64,000 nt of DNA from Sphingomonadaceae bacterium. Lineage in GTDB: Bacteria; Pseudomonadota; Alphaproteobacteria; Sphingomonadales; Sphingomonadaceae. The stretch is taken from the NCBI GenBank assembly GCA_024236155.1, contig JACKLA010000001.1, forward strand, positions 124,001 through 188,000, written 5' to 3'. Position numbers and translations under genes: made by a program. This document shows, in pieces, positions 33,149 to 43,280 of the stretch (positions are counted from its first letter, which is position 1; each line of letters opens with the position of its first letter). The notes below the pieces were generated by a model, which was given only the letters and a program-made list of their open reading frames with translations, searched no databases and was not told the DNA's origin.

Positions 33149-35856
33149 ATGAAATCCTTCACTTCGCTTCAGGCGATTGCCCTTCTTGGTGCCGGTATGA
33201 TCCTGGCACCGCAGACCGCTTTCGCTCAGGATAACGGCGAGGCAGCTGCGGAAGAATTCGATGATGGTATCATTATCGTCACCGCACAGGGCCGTGAACA
33301 GTCGCTGGCCGATGTGCCGGTTGCGATTTCCGCCGTCTCGGGGGAAATGCTCGAGAAATCCGGCGTCACCGATATCCGCGAACTCAACCAGGTTGCGCCC
33401 TCGCTCCTCGTCTCCTCGACCGGCAACGAAGCCAACGGCTCAGCGCGTATTCGCGGCATCGGCACGGTGGGCGACAATCCCGGCCTCGAAAGCTCGGTCG
33501 CGGTGTTCGTCGATGGCGTATACCGCTCGCGTTCGGGCAATGCGCTGAGCGAAATCGGCCCGATCGACCGGATCGAAATCCTGCGCGGCCCGCAAGGCAC
33601 GCTGGGTGGCCGCAACTCGTCGGCCGGCATGATCAGCATCTACACCGCCCAGCCCGAATTCGAACTCTCCGGCTACGGTGCTTTCACTTACGGCAATTAC
33701 GATGCGATCCGCGTCGAGGGCGGCATCAACGCCCCGCTCGGCGATAGCGTGGCAGCGCGCATCGACGGTGTCTATTTCCAGCGTGACGGCTTCTACAACG
33801 ACGTCACCAACGGGACCGATGTCAACAATCGCGATCGCTACCTCGTCCGCGCGCAGGTGCTGTTCGAGCCGAACGACCAGATCGATTTCCGCCTTGTTGC
33901 CGACTATTCGAAGAAGGACGAGGCGTGCTGCGCCGCAACCTTCGTGCAGTCGGACTTCGCTCCTCTCGCCCGCGTCAGCCCGGGTTTCGATCCGTTCGCC
34001 CGTCCGACCTCCGGCCCGGCCCTGACCAGCACCAGCAACCCGATCGTACCGGTCCTGCTGGCACTCGGGCAGGATCCGCGCGCGCTGACGCAGAGCACGT
34101 TCGATCGCGATATCTACCCAACCGCCGGTCGCAGCTACGAAGGGGAAACCGAAGATTACGGCATCTCGGGCGAGCTGAACTGGAATCTGGGGGCGGTCGA
34201 ACTGACTTCGATCACCGGTTATCGCGAATATGAAAACACCCAGGGGTCTGACACCGACTATACCACGGTGGATATCCTCTATCGCGCTCCCGGCGATTTT
34301 GCCGGGGCCCGGCAGTTCAAGACCTTCACCCAGGAGTTCCGCCTCAACGGTTCGGCCTTCGATGACCGGCTCGACTGGCTGGTGGGCGCCTACTACGCCA
34401 ACGAAAAGCTCCAGGTTCGCGACAACCTGCGGTTCGGCTCGCAATACGGTACATTCGTCTCCTGCCGTATCGCGATTGCGATCAACCCGGCGCTGGTCAA
34501 TCCGGCAGCGCAAAACTGCTTCGGCCCCAACATCGCCGCGCTTACCGGTGCCAATGGCGGTGCAGGTGCTTTCGGCGCGGCGACCCCCGCTTTCGTCGCC
34601 GCAATCAACAACCTCGGTTCGATGAGCGATCTCGGCGGCACCGGTGACGTGTACAACCAGAAGAGCGAGAACTTCGCGCTCTTCACCCACAACATCATCC
34701 ACCTGACCGACACGGTCGACCTGACTCTTGGCCTGCGTTACACCAACGAAACCAAGGATTTCGACGCGACGTTCAGCAATGACAACACCATCTGCCCGAC
34801 CAACCGCGCGCTGCTTGGCAATTTCCTCCAGGTGCCGGCGCTCGCAGGCCTGGCGGGTGGATTGATCGCCCTGTCGTGCCAGGGCAACTCGACCGCCGAA
34901 CTCGACGGCGTTTCCGTCGCCGACACGCGTGACGAAGATGAGTTCACCGGCACTGCCGTGCTGAGCTGGAAACCCACTCCCGACCTGCTAACCTACGCGT
35001 CCTATTCGCGCGGGTACAAGGCCGGTGGTTTCAACCTCGACCGTTCGGCACTTGCCAATCCGGTGTTCCTTAACGTGAACAGCCTCAATGTCGGCAATCT
35101 GCAGTTCGGTGAGGAAACGGTCGACGCGTTCGAAATCGGTGCCAAGTACTCGACCCGCAAGTTCAGCCTGGGCATCGCGGCATTCCGGCAGGAATTCTCG
35201 AACTTCCAGCTGAACACTTTCAACGGTTCGGTCTTCCTGGTGCAGAACGTCAACAGCTGCGGCACGGCCCTGGGCGGCGCCGACAGCGATGCCAGCGCCA
35301 CGACCGGCGCCTGCCAGCCGACGACGTCAAGCCCGGCGTAATCTCGCAGGGGATCGAGCTCGAGGCCTCGCTCAACCCGACGCGCGATTTCGGTGTGACT
35401 TTCGGCCTTACCTATGCCGATACGAGCTACGAGAACGACCTGATCGGCAACGACACCGGCGCGCCGCTCGACCCCGCGCTGCGCTTGCTGCCGGGTGACA
35501 ATCTGTCGAACGCTCCGGAACTGACCACAACGGCATCGCTGTCGTGGACCCCGCAGCTGACTGACAGCGGGATCGAAGGGCTGGTCTTCCTCAATGCCCG
35601 CATGGTCGATGACTACAACACCGGTTCCGACCTGCTCTACGGCAAGGAGCAGGACGGCTACTTCATCGTGAATGGCCGCATCGGTGTGACCAACATCGCC
35701 GACCGCTTCTCGATCGAAGGCTGGGTCAACAACCTGTTCGACAAGGACTACACCCAGGTTGCGTTCAACACCCCGTTCGTCGCTCCGCAGCAGACCTATT
35801 CGGCATTCCTTGCCGAACCGCGGACCTACGGCGTCACGATACGCGGCAAGTTCTGA
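33149..35856 (+). pseudogene. TonB-dependent receptor interrupted by a one-base frameshift
   Basis: The first frame (33149-35341) starts with a signal peptide (MKSFTSLQ... ending AQTAFAQ) and contains the TonB box (IIIVTAQG), the plug (DVPVAISAVSG, RIRGIGTVGDNPG, ILRGPQGTLGGRNSSAG) and most of the barrel, but ends prematurely after ACQPTTSSPA. The missing C-terminal barrel continues in the next frame from about 35320 (DDVKPGVISQGIELEASL) to the proper aromatic end GVTIRGKF at 35853. Losing one base at 35318-35320 explains the shift. GGGAGAGG precedes the ATG. Such receptors import siderophores, sugars or cobalamin; the ligand is not identifiable. It may be a true pseudogene or a sequencing error. 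Confidence 0.85.
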
Positions 35857-35879
35857 TCCGGACGATCAGCGAAACAAGG

Positions 35880-35907
35880 AAAGGGCGCTCTTCGGGGCGC
35901 CCTTTTT
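35880..35907 (+). terminator. Intrinsic terminator after the TonB receptor
   Basis: AAAGGGCGC (35880-35888) pairs perfectly with GCGCCCTTT (35897-35905), followed by a T run (35903-35907). It lies 24 bases after the receptor stop codon and before the convergent yggS gene. Confidence 0.9.
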
Positions 35908-35915
35908 CGTTGGCG

Positions 35916-36578
35916 TCAGCCGCGCGTGCCGAACAGTGCGGTGCCGACGCGGATATGCGTCGCGCCCAGCATCACGGCGGTGGGATAGTCGCCGCTCATT
36001 CCCATGCTTAGCCCGTTCACCCCGTTGTCCGCCGCCAGTTTGGCGAGGAAGGCGAAGAAGGGTGCAGGTTCGATATCGAAGGGCGGAATGCACATCAGCC
36101 CGGCAAGCGGGATCCCGGTATCGCGCACCGCCGCAAGAAATCCGGGCAGGTCTTTCGGCAGGCAGCCGCCTTTCTGGTCTTCCTCGCCCACATTGACCTG
36201 CACGAAGCAGGGCACGCGCTTGCCCGCCTTGTCCATCGCCTTCACCAGCGCGGTGAGCAGGCTGGGGCGGTCGAGCGAGTGGATGCAATCGAACAGTGCC
36301 ACCGCTTCATCCGCCTTGTTCGACTGGAGCTGGCCGATCAGGTGCAATTGCGCATCGGGATAGCGTTCGAGCAGCGCAGGCCATTTGCCCTGCGCTTCCT
36401 GCACGCGGTTCTCGCCAAACAACCGGTGCCCCTGCGCCAGCAGCGGTTCGATTGCCGCTGCATCATGCGTCTTGCTGACCGCAATCAGCGCAATGTCTTC
36501 CGGCTCGCGGCGCGAAGCCTTGCATGCCTTGGCGATTTCCGCGTGGACCTGTTCGAGCGGGGTGGCTGCCTTTTCCAT
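35916..36578 (-). CDS. PLP homeostasis protein (PLPBP/YggS family)
   Basis: The 220-residue protein is a single alanine-racemase-like TIM barrel. The PLP lysine lies in IALIAVSKTH (about residue 36), followed by GENRVQEAQGKWP, HLIGQLQSNK and the phosphate-binding end SMGMSGDYPTAVMLGATHIRVGTALFG. It has no known catalysis and buffers free pyridoxal phosphate and amino-acid pools. It converges on the broken TonB receptor gene and diverges from the ThiE-like gene with a 22-base gap. Confidence 0.93.
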   Translation of the reverse strand: MEKAATPLEQVHAEIAKACKASRREPEDIALIAVSKTHDAAAIEPLLAQGHRLFGENRVQEAQGKWPALLERYPDAQLHLIGQLQSNKADEAVALFDCIHSLDRPSLLTALVKAMDKAGKRVPCFVQVNVGEEDQKGGCLPKDLPGFLAAVRDTGIPLAGLMCIPPFDIEPAPFFAFLAKLAADNGVNGLSMGMSGDYPTAVMLGATHIRVGTALFGTRG

Positions 36579-36600
36579 CGCGCGCGGCTATAGCGCCAAT

Positions 36601-37134
36601 GTGGCAAAGCTCCAGACCTGTCCTGACCTGTGGCTGCTTTCGGATCAGCGGAACGATACCGCGCTGGAAGCGGCGCTTACTCGCCTCCCGCGCGGTTCGG
36701 GCTTTGTCTTCCGCCATTATCACCTCGATACCGAGATGCGCAGGGCGCGGTTCGCAGCTTTGCGAGAACTGGCGAAGAAGCATGACCACCAGGTTGTCCT
36801 TGCCGACAGCCCGGTCACGGCGCGCAAATGGGGCGCCGATGGTGTCTATGGCCCCGCATCGAGAATGCCGCATGATGACAGCCTGCTGAAACTCGTCACC
36901 GCGCACAACTGGCCCGAAATCGTCGCCGCCGACCGTGCCGGGGCAGATGCGATCCTGCTCTCACCCGTCTTTCCCACCGCCTCACACCCGGGTGACCCTG
37001 CGCTCGGCCCGGTGCGGTTCCGCATGCTGGCGCGCAAGGCAAAGGCTCCGGTGATCGCGCTTGGCGGCATGACGGCACAGTCGGCAAAACGCCTCGACTG
37101 GCCTCGCTGGGCGGCAATCGACGGACTCTCCTGA
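36601..37134 (+). CDS. Thiamine-phosphate-synthase-like protein
   Basis: The 177-residue product matches the second half of the ThiE/TenI barrel: GADGVYGPASRMP, a spacer, AGADAILLSPVFPTASHPGD (ThiE has PVFPTxTK) and the phosphate-binding end APVIALGGMTAQSAKRL. The N-terminal substrate-binding part is shorter and more diverged than in ThiE (about 210 residues). It may be a true thiamine phosphate synthase or a TenI-like relative without synthase activity. The GTG at 36601 is the best start in the short gap next to yggS. Confidence 0.7.
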   Translation: MAKLQTCPDLWLLSDQRNDTALEAALTRLPRGSGFVFRHYHLDTEMRRARFAALRELAKKHDHQVVLADSPVTARKWGADGVYGPASRMPHDDSLLKLVTAHNWPEIVAADRAGADAILLSPVFPTASHPGDPALGPVRFRMLARKAKAPVIALGGMTAQSAKRLDWPRWAAIDGLS

Positions 37135-37214
37135 GACGCAGCCCGTCGCTCCGCGCTTGACGCAGAGTCCGCGCGGATTCATGGTGTATCGCAGACATAG
37201 GACAGGGGTAAGCA

Positions 37215-39554
37215 ATGGCCAGCAGAGCCATCTCGAAATCGCCGAAAGCGGACTGGCGCGTCGCCTTCCGCCGCTCGCTGCGCCGCGCGCTGCAGATGAC
37301 CGGTGCGGTCGCGCTGTTCGGGACCATGGTGTTTCTCGCCCTGTCGCTGGTCAGCTATACCCAGACTGACCCCAGCCTTTCGACCGCCGCATCGGAGACG
37401 GAAGTCGCCAACTGGATGGGCCTGTCGGGCGCATGGGCGGCGGAACGGCTGCTTTTCCTGTTCGGCTGGTCGAGCGTGCTGATCCTCCCGCTGCTCTATG
37501 TCGGCGCGCGCAAGCTGTGGCGCGATGTCGAGGAGGAGGATATCGACAACGAGACGCGTTGGTGGTCCCCCGTGCTCATGCTGCTGCTGGGCATGGCTCT
37601 GCTCTCGACCGTGCTGGCGCTCGCCGTCGATCCGCAGCGCGGCGAATACCCTGCATCCTTCGGCGGTATCACCGGCCTGCTTGGCGCGGACGCGGTCGAG
37701 GCGGTTTCCGCCAAGCTGGCCGGCAGCGCAAGCGGATGGGTGGTTCTGGGCTTCGCGCTCGCCGCACTTGTCGGCAGCGTCACGCTGGTGACACGCGTCT
37801 TCGCGCTCGACTGGGCGCAATTGCTCACCCTGCCGCAATTCCTCAAGCGTCGTCCCGAATTGCCCGAGGCGGTCGAAGCCTACCTGCCCAAACGCAAGGA
37901 GCGCGCCGCCCGCCGGGAAAAACCGCAGGCCGAACCGGTCATCGACGCCACCCCGCGCCGCGCGCCGGAAATCACCGATCCCACCGCGCCGCCCAAGAAG
38001 GCCGCAATGGCCAAGGCCAAGCAGCGCGACATGTTCGCCAATTACGAACTGCCCAGCCTCGACCTGCTCGAAGACCCGCCCGAAAACACCGCCCCCAAGC
38101 TCGACAAGCTGGCACTCGAACGCAATGCCCGCCTGCTCGAAACCGTGCTCGATGATTTCAACGTCAAGGGCGAGATCACGGCCGTGCGCACCGGCCCGGT
38201 GGTAACGATGTACGAGCTTGAGCCCGCCCCGGGCATCAAGGCCAGCCGCGTCATTGGCCTCGCCGAAGATATCGCGCGCAACATGTCCGCCATCTCCGCC
38301 CGCGTCAGTCCCATTCCAGGCAAGACGGTGATGGGGATCGAGCTGCCCAATGCAGACCGCCAGATGGTCGCGCTCAAGGAACTCGCCGCCTGCGCCGCCT
38401 TTGCCGATGCCAAGGGCGCGCTGCCGATCATCCTCGGCAAGGATATCGCGGGCGAGCCGATCGTCGCTGATTTGGCCGCCATGCCCCACCTGCTGGTCGC
38501 GGGCACCACCGGTTCGGGCAAGTCGGTCGGTCTCAACTGCATCCTCTTGAGCCTGCTCTATCGCTTCACGCCCGAGGAATGCCGCCTGATCCTGATCGAT
38601 CCCAAGGTGCTCGAGCTCAAGACCTACGACGATATCCCGCACCTGCTCAGCCCCGTGGTGACCGAACCGCACAAATCGGTCCGCGCGCTCAAATGGGCGG
38701 TCGAGGAGATGGAGCGGCGGTACCGGATGATGTCGTCGATCAACTCGCGCAACCTCTCTGGCTTCAATGAGAAGGTTCGCGCGGCTGCCGCCAAGGGCAA
38801 GCCGCTCGGTCGCCGCGTCCAGACCGGCTTCGACCCCGAAACGGGCGAGGAGCTCTACGAGGAAGAACAGCTCGATTACGCACCCTTGCCTCAGATCGTG
38901 CTGATCGTCGACGAATTGGCCGACCTGATGGTCACCGTCGGCAAGGAGATCGAGGTGCTGATCCAGCGCCTGAGCCAGAAATCGCGTGCTGCCGGTATCC
39001 ACCTGATCATGGCAACGCAGCGTCCTTCGGTCGATGTCATCACCGGTGTGATCAAGGCCAATTTGCCGACCCGGATCAGCTTCAAGGTCACCAGCCGGAT
39101 CGACAGCCGCACCATCCTGGGCGAACAGGGCAGCGAGCAGCTGCTCGGCAAGGGCGACATGCTCTACAAGCCCAACACCGGCGCGATGGTGCGCGTCCAC
39201 GGGCCGTTTGTTTCGGACGAGGAAGTCGAGGCGGTGGCCGACCACTGGCGCGCGCAGGGCAGCCCCGAATATGTCGATGCGGTCACCGAAGAGCCGGAAG
39301 ACGGCGGCGGCCTCAATTTCGAAGACGAATTCACCGCCTCGGACAATCCCGAAGAACGCAAATATCGCCAGGCGTGCCAGATCGTGATCGAGAACCAGAA
39401 GGCATCGGGTTCGTGGCTCCAGCGCCAGATGGGCGTCGGCTACAACACCGCCGCCAAGTGGATCGAGCGGATGGAAAGCGAGGGGCTGGTCGGCCCGGCG
39501 AACCATGTCGGACGGCGCGAAATCTTCCGCGACCAGGACGGCAATCCGCTTTAA
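37215..39554 (+). CDS. ftsK: DNA translocase FtsK
   Basis: FtsK pumps DNA at the septum and activates XerCD dimer resolution. The 779-residue protein has an N-terminal region with four hydrophobic segments (about residues 30-190), a short charged linker, the alpha-beta motor (Walker A LVAGTTGSGKSVGLN near 435, Walker B PQIVLIVDELADLM near 560, then RAAGIHLIMATQRPSVDVITG) and a gamma winged-helix domain at the C-terminus (RQACQIVIENQKASGSWLQRQMGVGYNTAAKWIERME). GGGGTAAG precedes the ATG. Its stop overlaps the stop of the hydrolase gene on the other strand. Confidence 0.96.
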   Translation: MASRAISKSPKADWRVAFRRSLRRALQMTGAVALFGTMVFLALSLVSYTQTDPSLSTAASETEVANWMGLSGAWAAERLLFLFGWSSVLILPLLYVGARKLWRDVEEEDIDNETRWWSPVLMLLLGMALLSTVLALAVDPQRGEYPASFGGITGLLGADAVEAVSAKLAGSASGWVVLGFALAALVGSVTLVTRVFALDWAQLLTLPQFLKRRPELPEAVEAYLPKRKERAARREKPQAEPVIDATPRRAPEITDPTAPPKKAAMAKAKQRDMFANYELPSLDLLEDPPENTAPKLDKLALERNARLLETVLDDFNVKGEITAVRTGPVVTMYELEPAPGIKASRVIGLAEDIARNMSAISARVSPIPGKTVMGIELPNADRQMVALKELAACAAFADAKGALPIILGKDIAGEPIVADLAAMPHLLVAGTTGSGKSVGLNCILLSLLYRFTPEECRLILIDPKVLELKTYDDIPHLLSPVVTEPHKSVRALKWAVEEMERRYRMMSSINSRNLSGFNEKVRAAAAKGKPLGRRVQTGFDPETGEELYEEEQLDYAPLPQIVLIVDELADLMVTVGKEIEVLIQRLSQKSRAAGIHLIMATQRPSVDVITGVIKANLPTRISFKVTSRIDSRTILGEQGSEQLLGKGDMLYKPNTGAMVRVHGPFVSDEEVEAVADHWRAQGSPEYVDAVTEEPEDGGGLNFEDEFTASDNPEERKYRQACQIVIENQKASGSWLQRQMGVGYNTAAKWIERMESEGLVGPANHVGRREIFRDQDGNPL

Positions 39555-40483
39555 TCCTGCCGATCGCCGGTCGTGCGCTCGCCGATGTCGGGGCGGTGGC
39601 CGGAAGCAGCCAGCAGATAGGGAATGGCGTGGCTCGCCATGCCTGCATTGCTGTGCGCGATGCCGGGTGCGTAGGCGATGCGCCATGCGAACGGCAATTG
39701 CCTTTCCCTCGCGCGGTCGCGGGCGGTCGCGAAAAAGGTCTCTCCCCTTGCCAGCCGGGTCAGGCCCTGCCGGTCAGCCGCCTCGTTGCGCCTTAGATTG
39801 GGATCGTCGCGGTCGGTATCCGCCGTCCCCAGCAGGACCGTAAGCGGGCGGGAAAAGGCTGTTGCAGGATCGACCAGCCCCCCGGCAACGCCGCCCCAGC
39901 CATAGGGGAATGTCCTTTCATCCGGCATGGTGTACCAGCCCGAATTAGCCGCCACTGCGACCCTGAGCCGAGGAGCATCGGCGAAAGCAACATAGCGATG
40001 AACGAACTGGCCTCCTGCAGAGTGTCCGTAGAGGGCATAATCGCGCTGCTGGCCATCGAGACGGCAAACGATGTCATCGAACAGCGGTTCTATCGCGGAA
40101 AAGGACCATTGCGCACGCGGGCTGGCCTTCTGCATCTCGTCGAAAATATTGCCGAGATTATACGACGCAGTGGTTGGGAAATGCTCGCGACCGAAATTGG
40201 GCACCACGACAATGAACCCGTGCTGCTCTGCAAGATCGCGCCACTCGTCGCGGTAGCGGTCGCCATCCCGGTTTACGCCATGCATTACGAAGATGATCGG
40301 ACTATCGGCCCCGGCGCTCTGCGGGTGATGCAGGAAAACCGGCAAGGTCGGTCCCGCCCATCCGGAAAATGTAATTTGCGAAGACCCACGGGGAATCGGC
40401 TCACAACTGGACGCAGCCGCCGGTACGGCAAATAGCAGCAGGACCGTCGACCAGGCCAAGTGCAACAAGCGACGAAAAATCAT
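39551..40483 (-). CDS. Secreted alpha/beta-hydrolase, PHB-depolymerase/esterase-like
   Basis: The 310-residue protein starts with a signal peptide (MIFRRLLHLAWSTVLLLFAVPAAAS). The alpha/beta-hydrolase nucleophile elbow is YGHSAGGQF near residue 145, with an oxyanion-type HG in FVMHGVNRDGDRYRDEW. A late His (GIAHSNAGM near 278) and Asp (GTADTDRDDPN near 220) complete a plausible triad. The DGDRYRDEW segment resembles extracellular depolymerase and feruloyl-esterase-like proteins. The substrate is unknown. The ATG at 40483 is chosen over 40546 because it begins the signal peptide. Confidence 0.78.
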   Translation of the reverse strand: MIFRRLLHLAWSTVLLLFAVPAAASSCEPIPRGSSQITFSGWAGPTLPVFLHHPQSAGADSPIIFVMHGVNRDGDRYRDEWRDLAEQHGFIVVVPNFGREHFPTTASYNLGNIFDEMQKASPRAQWSFSAIEPLFDDIVCRLDGQQRDYALYGHSAGGQFVHRYVAFADAPRLRVAVAANSGWYTMPDERTFPYGWGGVAGGLVDPATAFSRPLTVLLGTADTDRDDPNLRRNEAADRQGLTRLARGETFFATARDRARERQLPFAWRIAYAPGIAHSNAGMASHAIPYLLAASGHRPDIGERTTGDRQD

Positions 40484-40583
40484 GGTTCCCGCTCCGTCAC
40501 GTAAGTCGTCCCAACCATCGTGCGGTGCGCGGGAAACGGCAAGCACAATTCATCTGTCCCGCCCCTGCTCCCTCGCGCAAACG

Positions 40584-40610
40584 AAAAAGCCCCGCCTTGC
40601 AGCGGGGCTT
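40584..40610 (-). terminator. Intrinsic terminator after pstS
   Basis: AAGCCCCGC (40587-40595) pairs with GCGGGGCTT (40602-40610) around a 6-base loop. On the minus strand it is followed by TTTTT, so it ends the pstS transcript about 100 bases past its stop codon. Confidence 0.88.
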
Positions 40611-40709
40611 CTTGTCGTTGGGCACTCGATGGATCGTGAAATCCACCGCCCAAATAGCTTGTTCAACTTGCACCGCGTGCAACTGCAACGCGGCGCAAAT
40701 CCGGGAGGC

Positions 40710-41750
40710 TTACTTCAGTTCTGCACCGTCAAGCGAGGGGAACTCGGTCGAAGCCTTGTCCATCGCAGCCATCACATCGTCCGGGTTGGCAACAAGGCCG
40801 ATCTTGGCGAGCGGGCCGTCCTTCTTCCACATCTTCGCCCATTGCGCGACGAACTGCTTGAGGCCGGGAACCGCATCGAGGTGCGATTTCTTGACATAGA
40901 CGAACAGCGGGCGAGCACCGGGATAGGTGAAGCTTGCGATGTTTTCATAGGTCGGCTCGACGCCGTTCATCGACAGGCCGTGAACCTTGTCGAGGTTTTC
41001 CTCGAGGTAGGAATAGCCGAACACACCGACCGCATCGGCATTGGCGGCGAGCTTGGAAACGATCAGGTTGTCGTTTTCGCCGGTTTCCACGAAGACACCA
41101 TCCGAACGCACTTCGGTGCAGATCTGGTCGTACCGGTCTTCGTCGCTTTCCTTCAGTTCCTTCATCGCCGGATCGGCCTTGCAGCCTGCTTCGAGGATCA
41201 GTTCCTTCAGCGCATCACGCGTGCCCGAGGTCGAGGGCGGGCCGTAAACGAGGATCGGCTTGTTGGGATAGGACGGGTCAATATCCGACCAGTTCTTGGC
41301 GGTCTGTTCCTTGCCATAGGGCTTGGCAGCCAGCGCCTTGTAAACCGCTTCCGGGGTCAGGTTCATGGTGATCCCACCCTGCTTCGAAGCGAAGGCAATC
41401 CCGTCAAGGCCAACCTGGAGTTCGGTGATTTCAGCAACGCCATTGGCACCGCAGGTTTCGAACTCGCCCTTTTTCATCCGGCGCGAGGCATTGGTCATGC
41501 TCGGTGTGTCCGCTCCGGCGCCGGCGCAGAACAGGGTGAAGCCCTTGCCGCTACCGGTCGATTCGATGATCGGCGAGCCGAAATCGGGGTTGTTGAGCGC
41601 GAATTCTTCGGAAACCTTCTTGGCGAAGGGGAAGACGGTCGACGAGCCGACGGCCTTGATGGTCACGGTGCCGTTCGATGTTCCGGAATCGCAAGCAGCG
41701 AGTGCGAGCGAGGAGAGCGCGGCGAAAGCGAGGGTGTTGGTAAGTTTCAT
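40710..41750 (-). CDS. pstS: PstS-type phosphate-binding lipoprotein
   Basis: The 346-residue protein has a lipoprotein signal ending in SSLALAAC (Cys 20) and a periplasmic binding-protein fold. The phosphate-binding loops are visible as IKAVGSSTVFPFAKKVSEEF near residue 32, STGSGKGFTLFCAG near 64 and GPPSTSGTRDALKELI near 170. It resembles the longer PstS form of alphaproteobacteria. The permease and ATPase genes (pstC, pstA, pstB) are not nearby. A PHO-box-like repeat lies about 50 bases upstream, and the phosphate-selective porin gene follows upstream on the same strand. Confidence 0.88.
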   Translation of the reverse strand: MKLTNTLAFAALSSLALAACDSGTSNGTVTIKAVGSSTVFPFAKKVSEEFALNNPDFGSPIIESTGSGKGFTLFCAGAGADTPSMTNASRRMKKGEFETCGANGVAEITELQVGLDGIAFASKQGGITMNLTPEAVYKALAAKPYGKEQTAKNWSDIDPSYPNKPILVYGPPSTSGTRDALKELILEAGCKADPAMKELKESDEDRYDQICTEVRSDGVFVETGENDNLIVSKLAANADAVGVFGYSYLEENLDKVHGLSMNGVEPTYENIASFTYPGARPLFVYVKKSHLDAVPGLKQFVAQWAKMWKKDGPLAKIGLVANPDDVMAAMDKASTEFPSLDGAELK

Positions 41751-41799
41751 TGCAAATGGTCCCTGTTGGAATTCATTGGCCGCCGGTTATGCGGCCAGT

Positions 41800-41817
41800 G
41801 TGACAGCAAAATGACAA
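41800..41817 (-). promoter_or_regulatory. PHO-box-like repeat upstream of pstS
   Basis: On the minus strand TTGTCAT-TTTG-CTGTCAC gives two 7-base units 4 bases apart, the spacing used by PhoB on CTGTCAT direct repeats. It lies about 50 bases upstream of the pstS start codon. Confidence 0.6.
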
Positions 41818-41836
41818 CTACAAAATGAGGGTCGCG

Positions 41837-43243
41837 TCAGAAGTCGACCTGCGCGCGGACGCCGAAGCTGTCGACGCTGTAGGAACGGCTGCCGGTGGCG
41901 AGCGCATATACCGCGTCGTCATATTCCAGCATGCCGTAATTCGCCATGAAGCGGGTGTAGGCGGTCGGGGTCCAGACCAGCGAGAGATAGTACCCGTTCT
42001 GCTGGCCGCCGGTGATCCCGGCATCGTTGAGGTCGAGATAATCGTAGCGCAGGTTGACCTGAACCGCGCCGAGGCCTCCCTTGTCGACCGGGTTTTTCGG
42101 CTTCACCCGATCGAAAATGGCACCCTTGTAGCCCCGGCTGTCACCCCCGGTGAGGAAGAACCCGGCTTCTGCATATCCGCCAAAGAAGGTCGGATCGGTC
42201 AACGCACCGGGGCGGTTGACCTGCTGCCAGAAACCTTCGGCAGCGGCGTGGAACGGCCCGGCGATCACCGCCCCTTCAAGGCCAAGCCCGAATTCGCTCT
42301 CGGCGTTGAGATTGCCGGTATTGACGAAGCGTTCCGACGTGAAGTGGACCAGCGGACGCTGGCGATAGCGGACGGTCATACCCGATTCGAGATCGGTATA
42401 ATGGACCGAACCGCCAAGATGCAGCTGGGTGTCGCCCATCTTCGGCATGAATAGGACGCGCCCGTCGGCACCCCAGTTCTTGTTCGACAGGTCACCGATA
42501 TTGTCGCCGAACAGGCCGGTCTGCACCAGCACGTCACCCGTGCCATAGGATGCCGAAACGCCAAGCCGACGCTCGAAGCCGAAGGCATCGGTGAAGGCGG
42601 CTCGCTCGATAAAGCTGCTGAAACGGCTGCTGGTGAGTTCTTCCAGCCCCTGGAAATTGTTGTGCTGGCCGACTGCGACTTTCAGCCCGTCATCCTCGTA
42701 TGTGAGGATTGCATCGGTCACCTCGGTCGCATTGCCCGCAAAGTCGAGTTCGAACTTGTAGCCAAAGCCACCCGGGATATCGCCCTCGACCCCAAGGCGC
42801 GCGCGGCGGATCTCATTGCCGAACCCTTCGCTGCGCCCCGTCGAATCGGGAACGGAGGTAAAGCCACCATCGGCCTGGATGCGACCACGCGGCTTGAAGC
42901 TCCAGCCGCCCTTGCCTTCGATAAGCGGCCCGCCTTTCCAACTGATCTTGGTTCCGTCATCGGCTTCGGCCTTTTTCGCAGCAGCCCCTGCCGTCTCGGC
43001 GGCGCTGGCGGCCGTCGTGCTGGCGGCCGTCGTGCTGGCGGCTTCGGCCTTGGCTTCGGCAACGTCGAGTTCGGCTTCGAGCGTGTCGATCCGTGCCGCC
43101 ATCCGCGCCATTTCCGCCCGCATCTGCGCGATCTCGTCCTGCACCGACATCTCGGCAGTCGCTTGCGCCTGTGCCGCACCGGGCAGGGCCCAGCCGGCCC
43201 CAACCGCTACGGCAAGGACCGATGCGTGAAGTCTGGATTTCAT
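41837..43243 (-). CDS. Phosphate-selective porin, OprO/OprP family
   Basis: The 468-residue protein has a signal peptide (ending ALPGAAQAQ) and a coiled-coil segment (about residues 33-70, DEIAQMRAEMARMAARIDTLEAEL) that probably trimerises the porin at the periplasmic face. After an Ala/Thr-rich linker comes the OprP-like barrel, recognised by FKPRGRIQADGGF, EIRRARLGVEGDIPGGFGYKFELDFAG and the C-terminal aromatic residue (AQVDF). It should pass phosphate or polyphosphate through the outer membrane. A triple PHO-box-like repeat lies 38 bases upstream, linking it to phosphate starvation. Confidence 0.88.
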   Translation of the reverse strand: MKSRLHASVLAVAVGAGWALPGAAQAQATAEMSVQDEIAQMRAEMARMAARIDTLEAELDVAEAKAEAASTTAASTTAASAAETAGAAAKKAEADDGTKISWKGGPLIEGKGGWSFKPRGRIQADGGFTSVPDSTGRSEGFGNEIRRARLGVEGDIPGGFGYKFELDFAGNATEVTDAILTYEDDGLKVAVGQHNNFQGLEELTSSRFSSFIERAAFTDAFGFERRLGVSASYGTGDVLVQTGLFGDNIGDLSNKNWGADGRVLFMPKMGDTQLHLGGSVHYTDLESGMTVRYRQRPLVHFTSERFVNTGNLNAESEFGLGLEGAVIAGPFHAAAEGFWQQVNRPGALTDPTFFGGYAEAGFFLTGGDSRGYKGAIFDRVKPKNPVDKGGLGAVQVNLRYDYLDLNDAGITGGQQNGYYLSLVWTPTAYTRFMANYGMLEYDDAVYALATGSRSYSVDSFGVRAQVDF

Positions 43244-43280
43244 TTCGATTACCCGTCTCTGACCTTTGTTTGACTCTCAG

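Noticed and set aside
33149..35856. Programmed frameshifting in the TonB receptor
   Set aside because: There is no slippery heptamer or stimulatory structure at 35315-35325, and TonB receptors are not known to use it. Mutation or sequence error is simpler.
37179..39686. An 835-codon open frame antisense to ftsK
   Set aside because: FtsK on the other strand is intact and full of family motifs; the antisense translation shows no domain.
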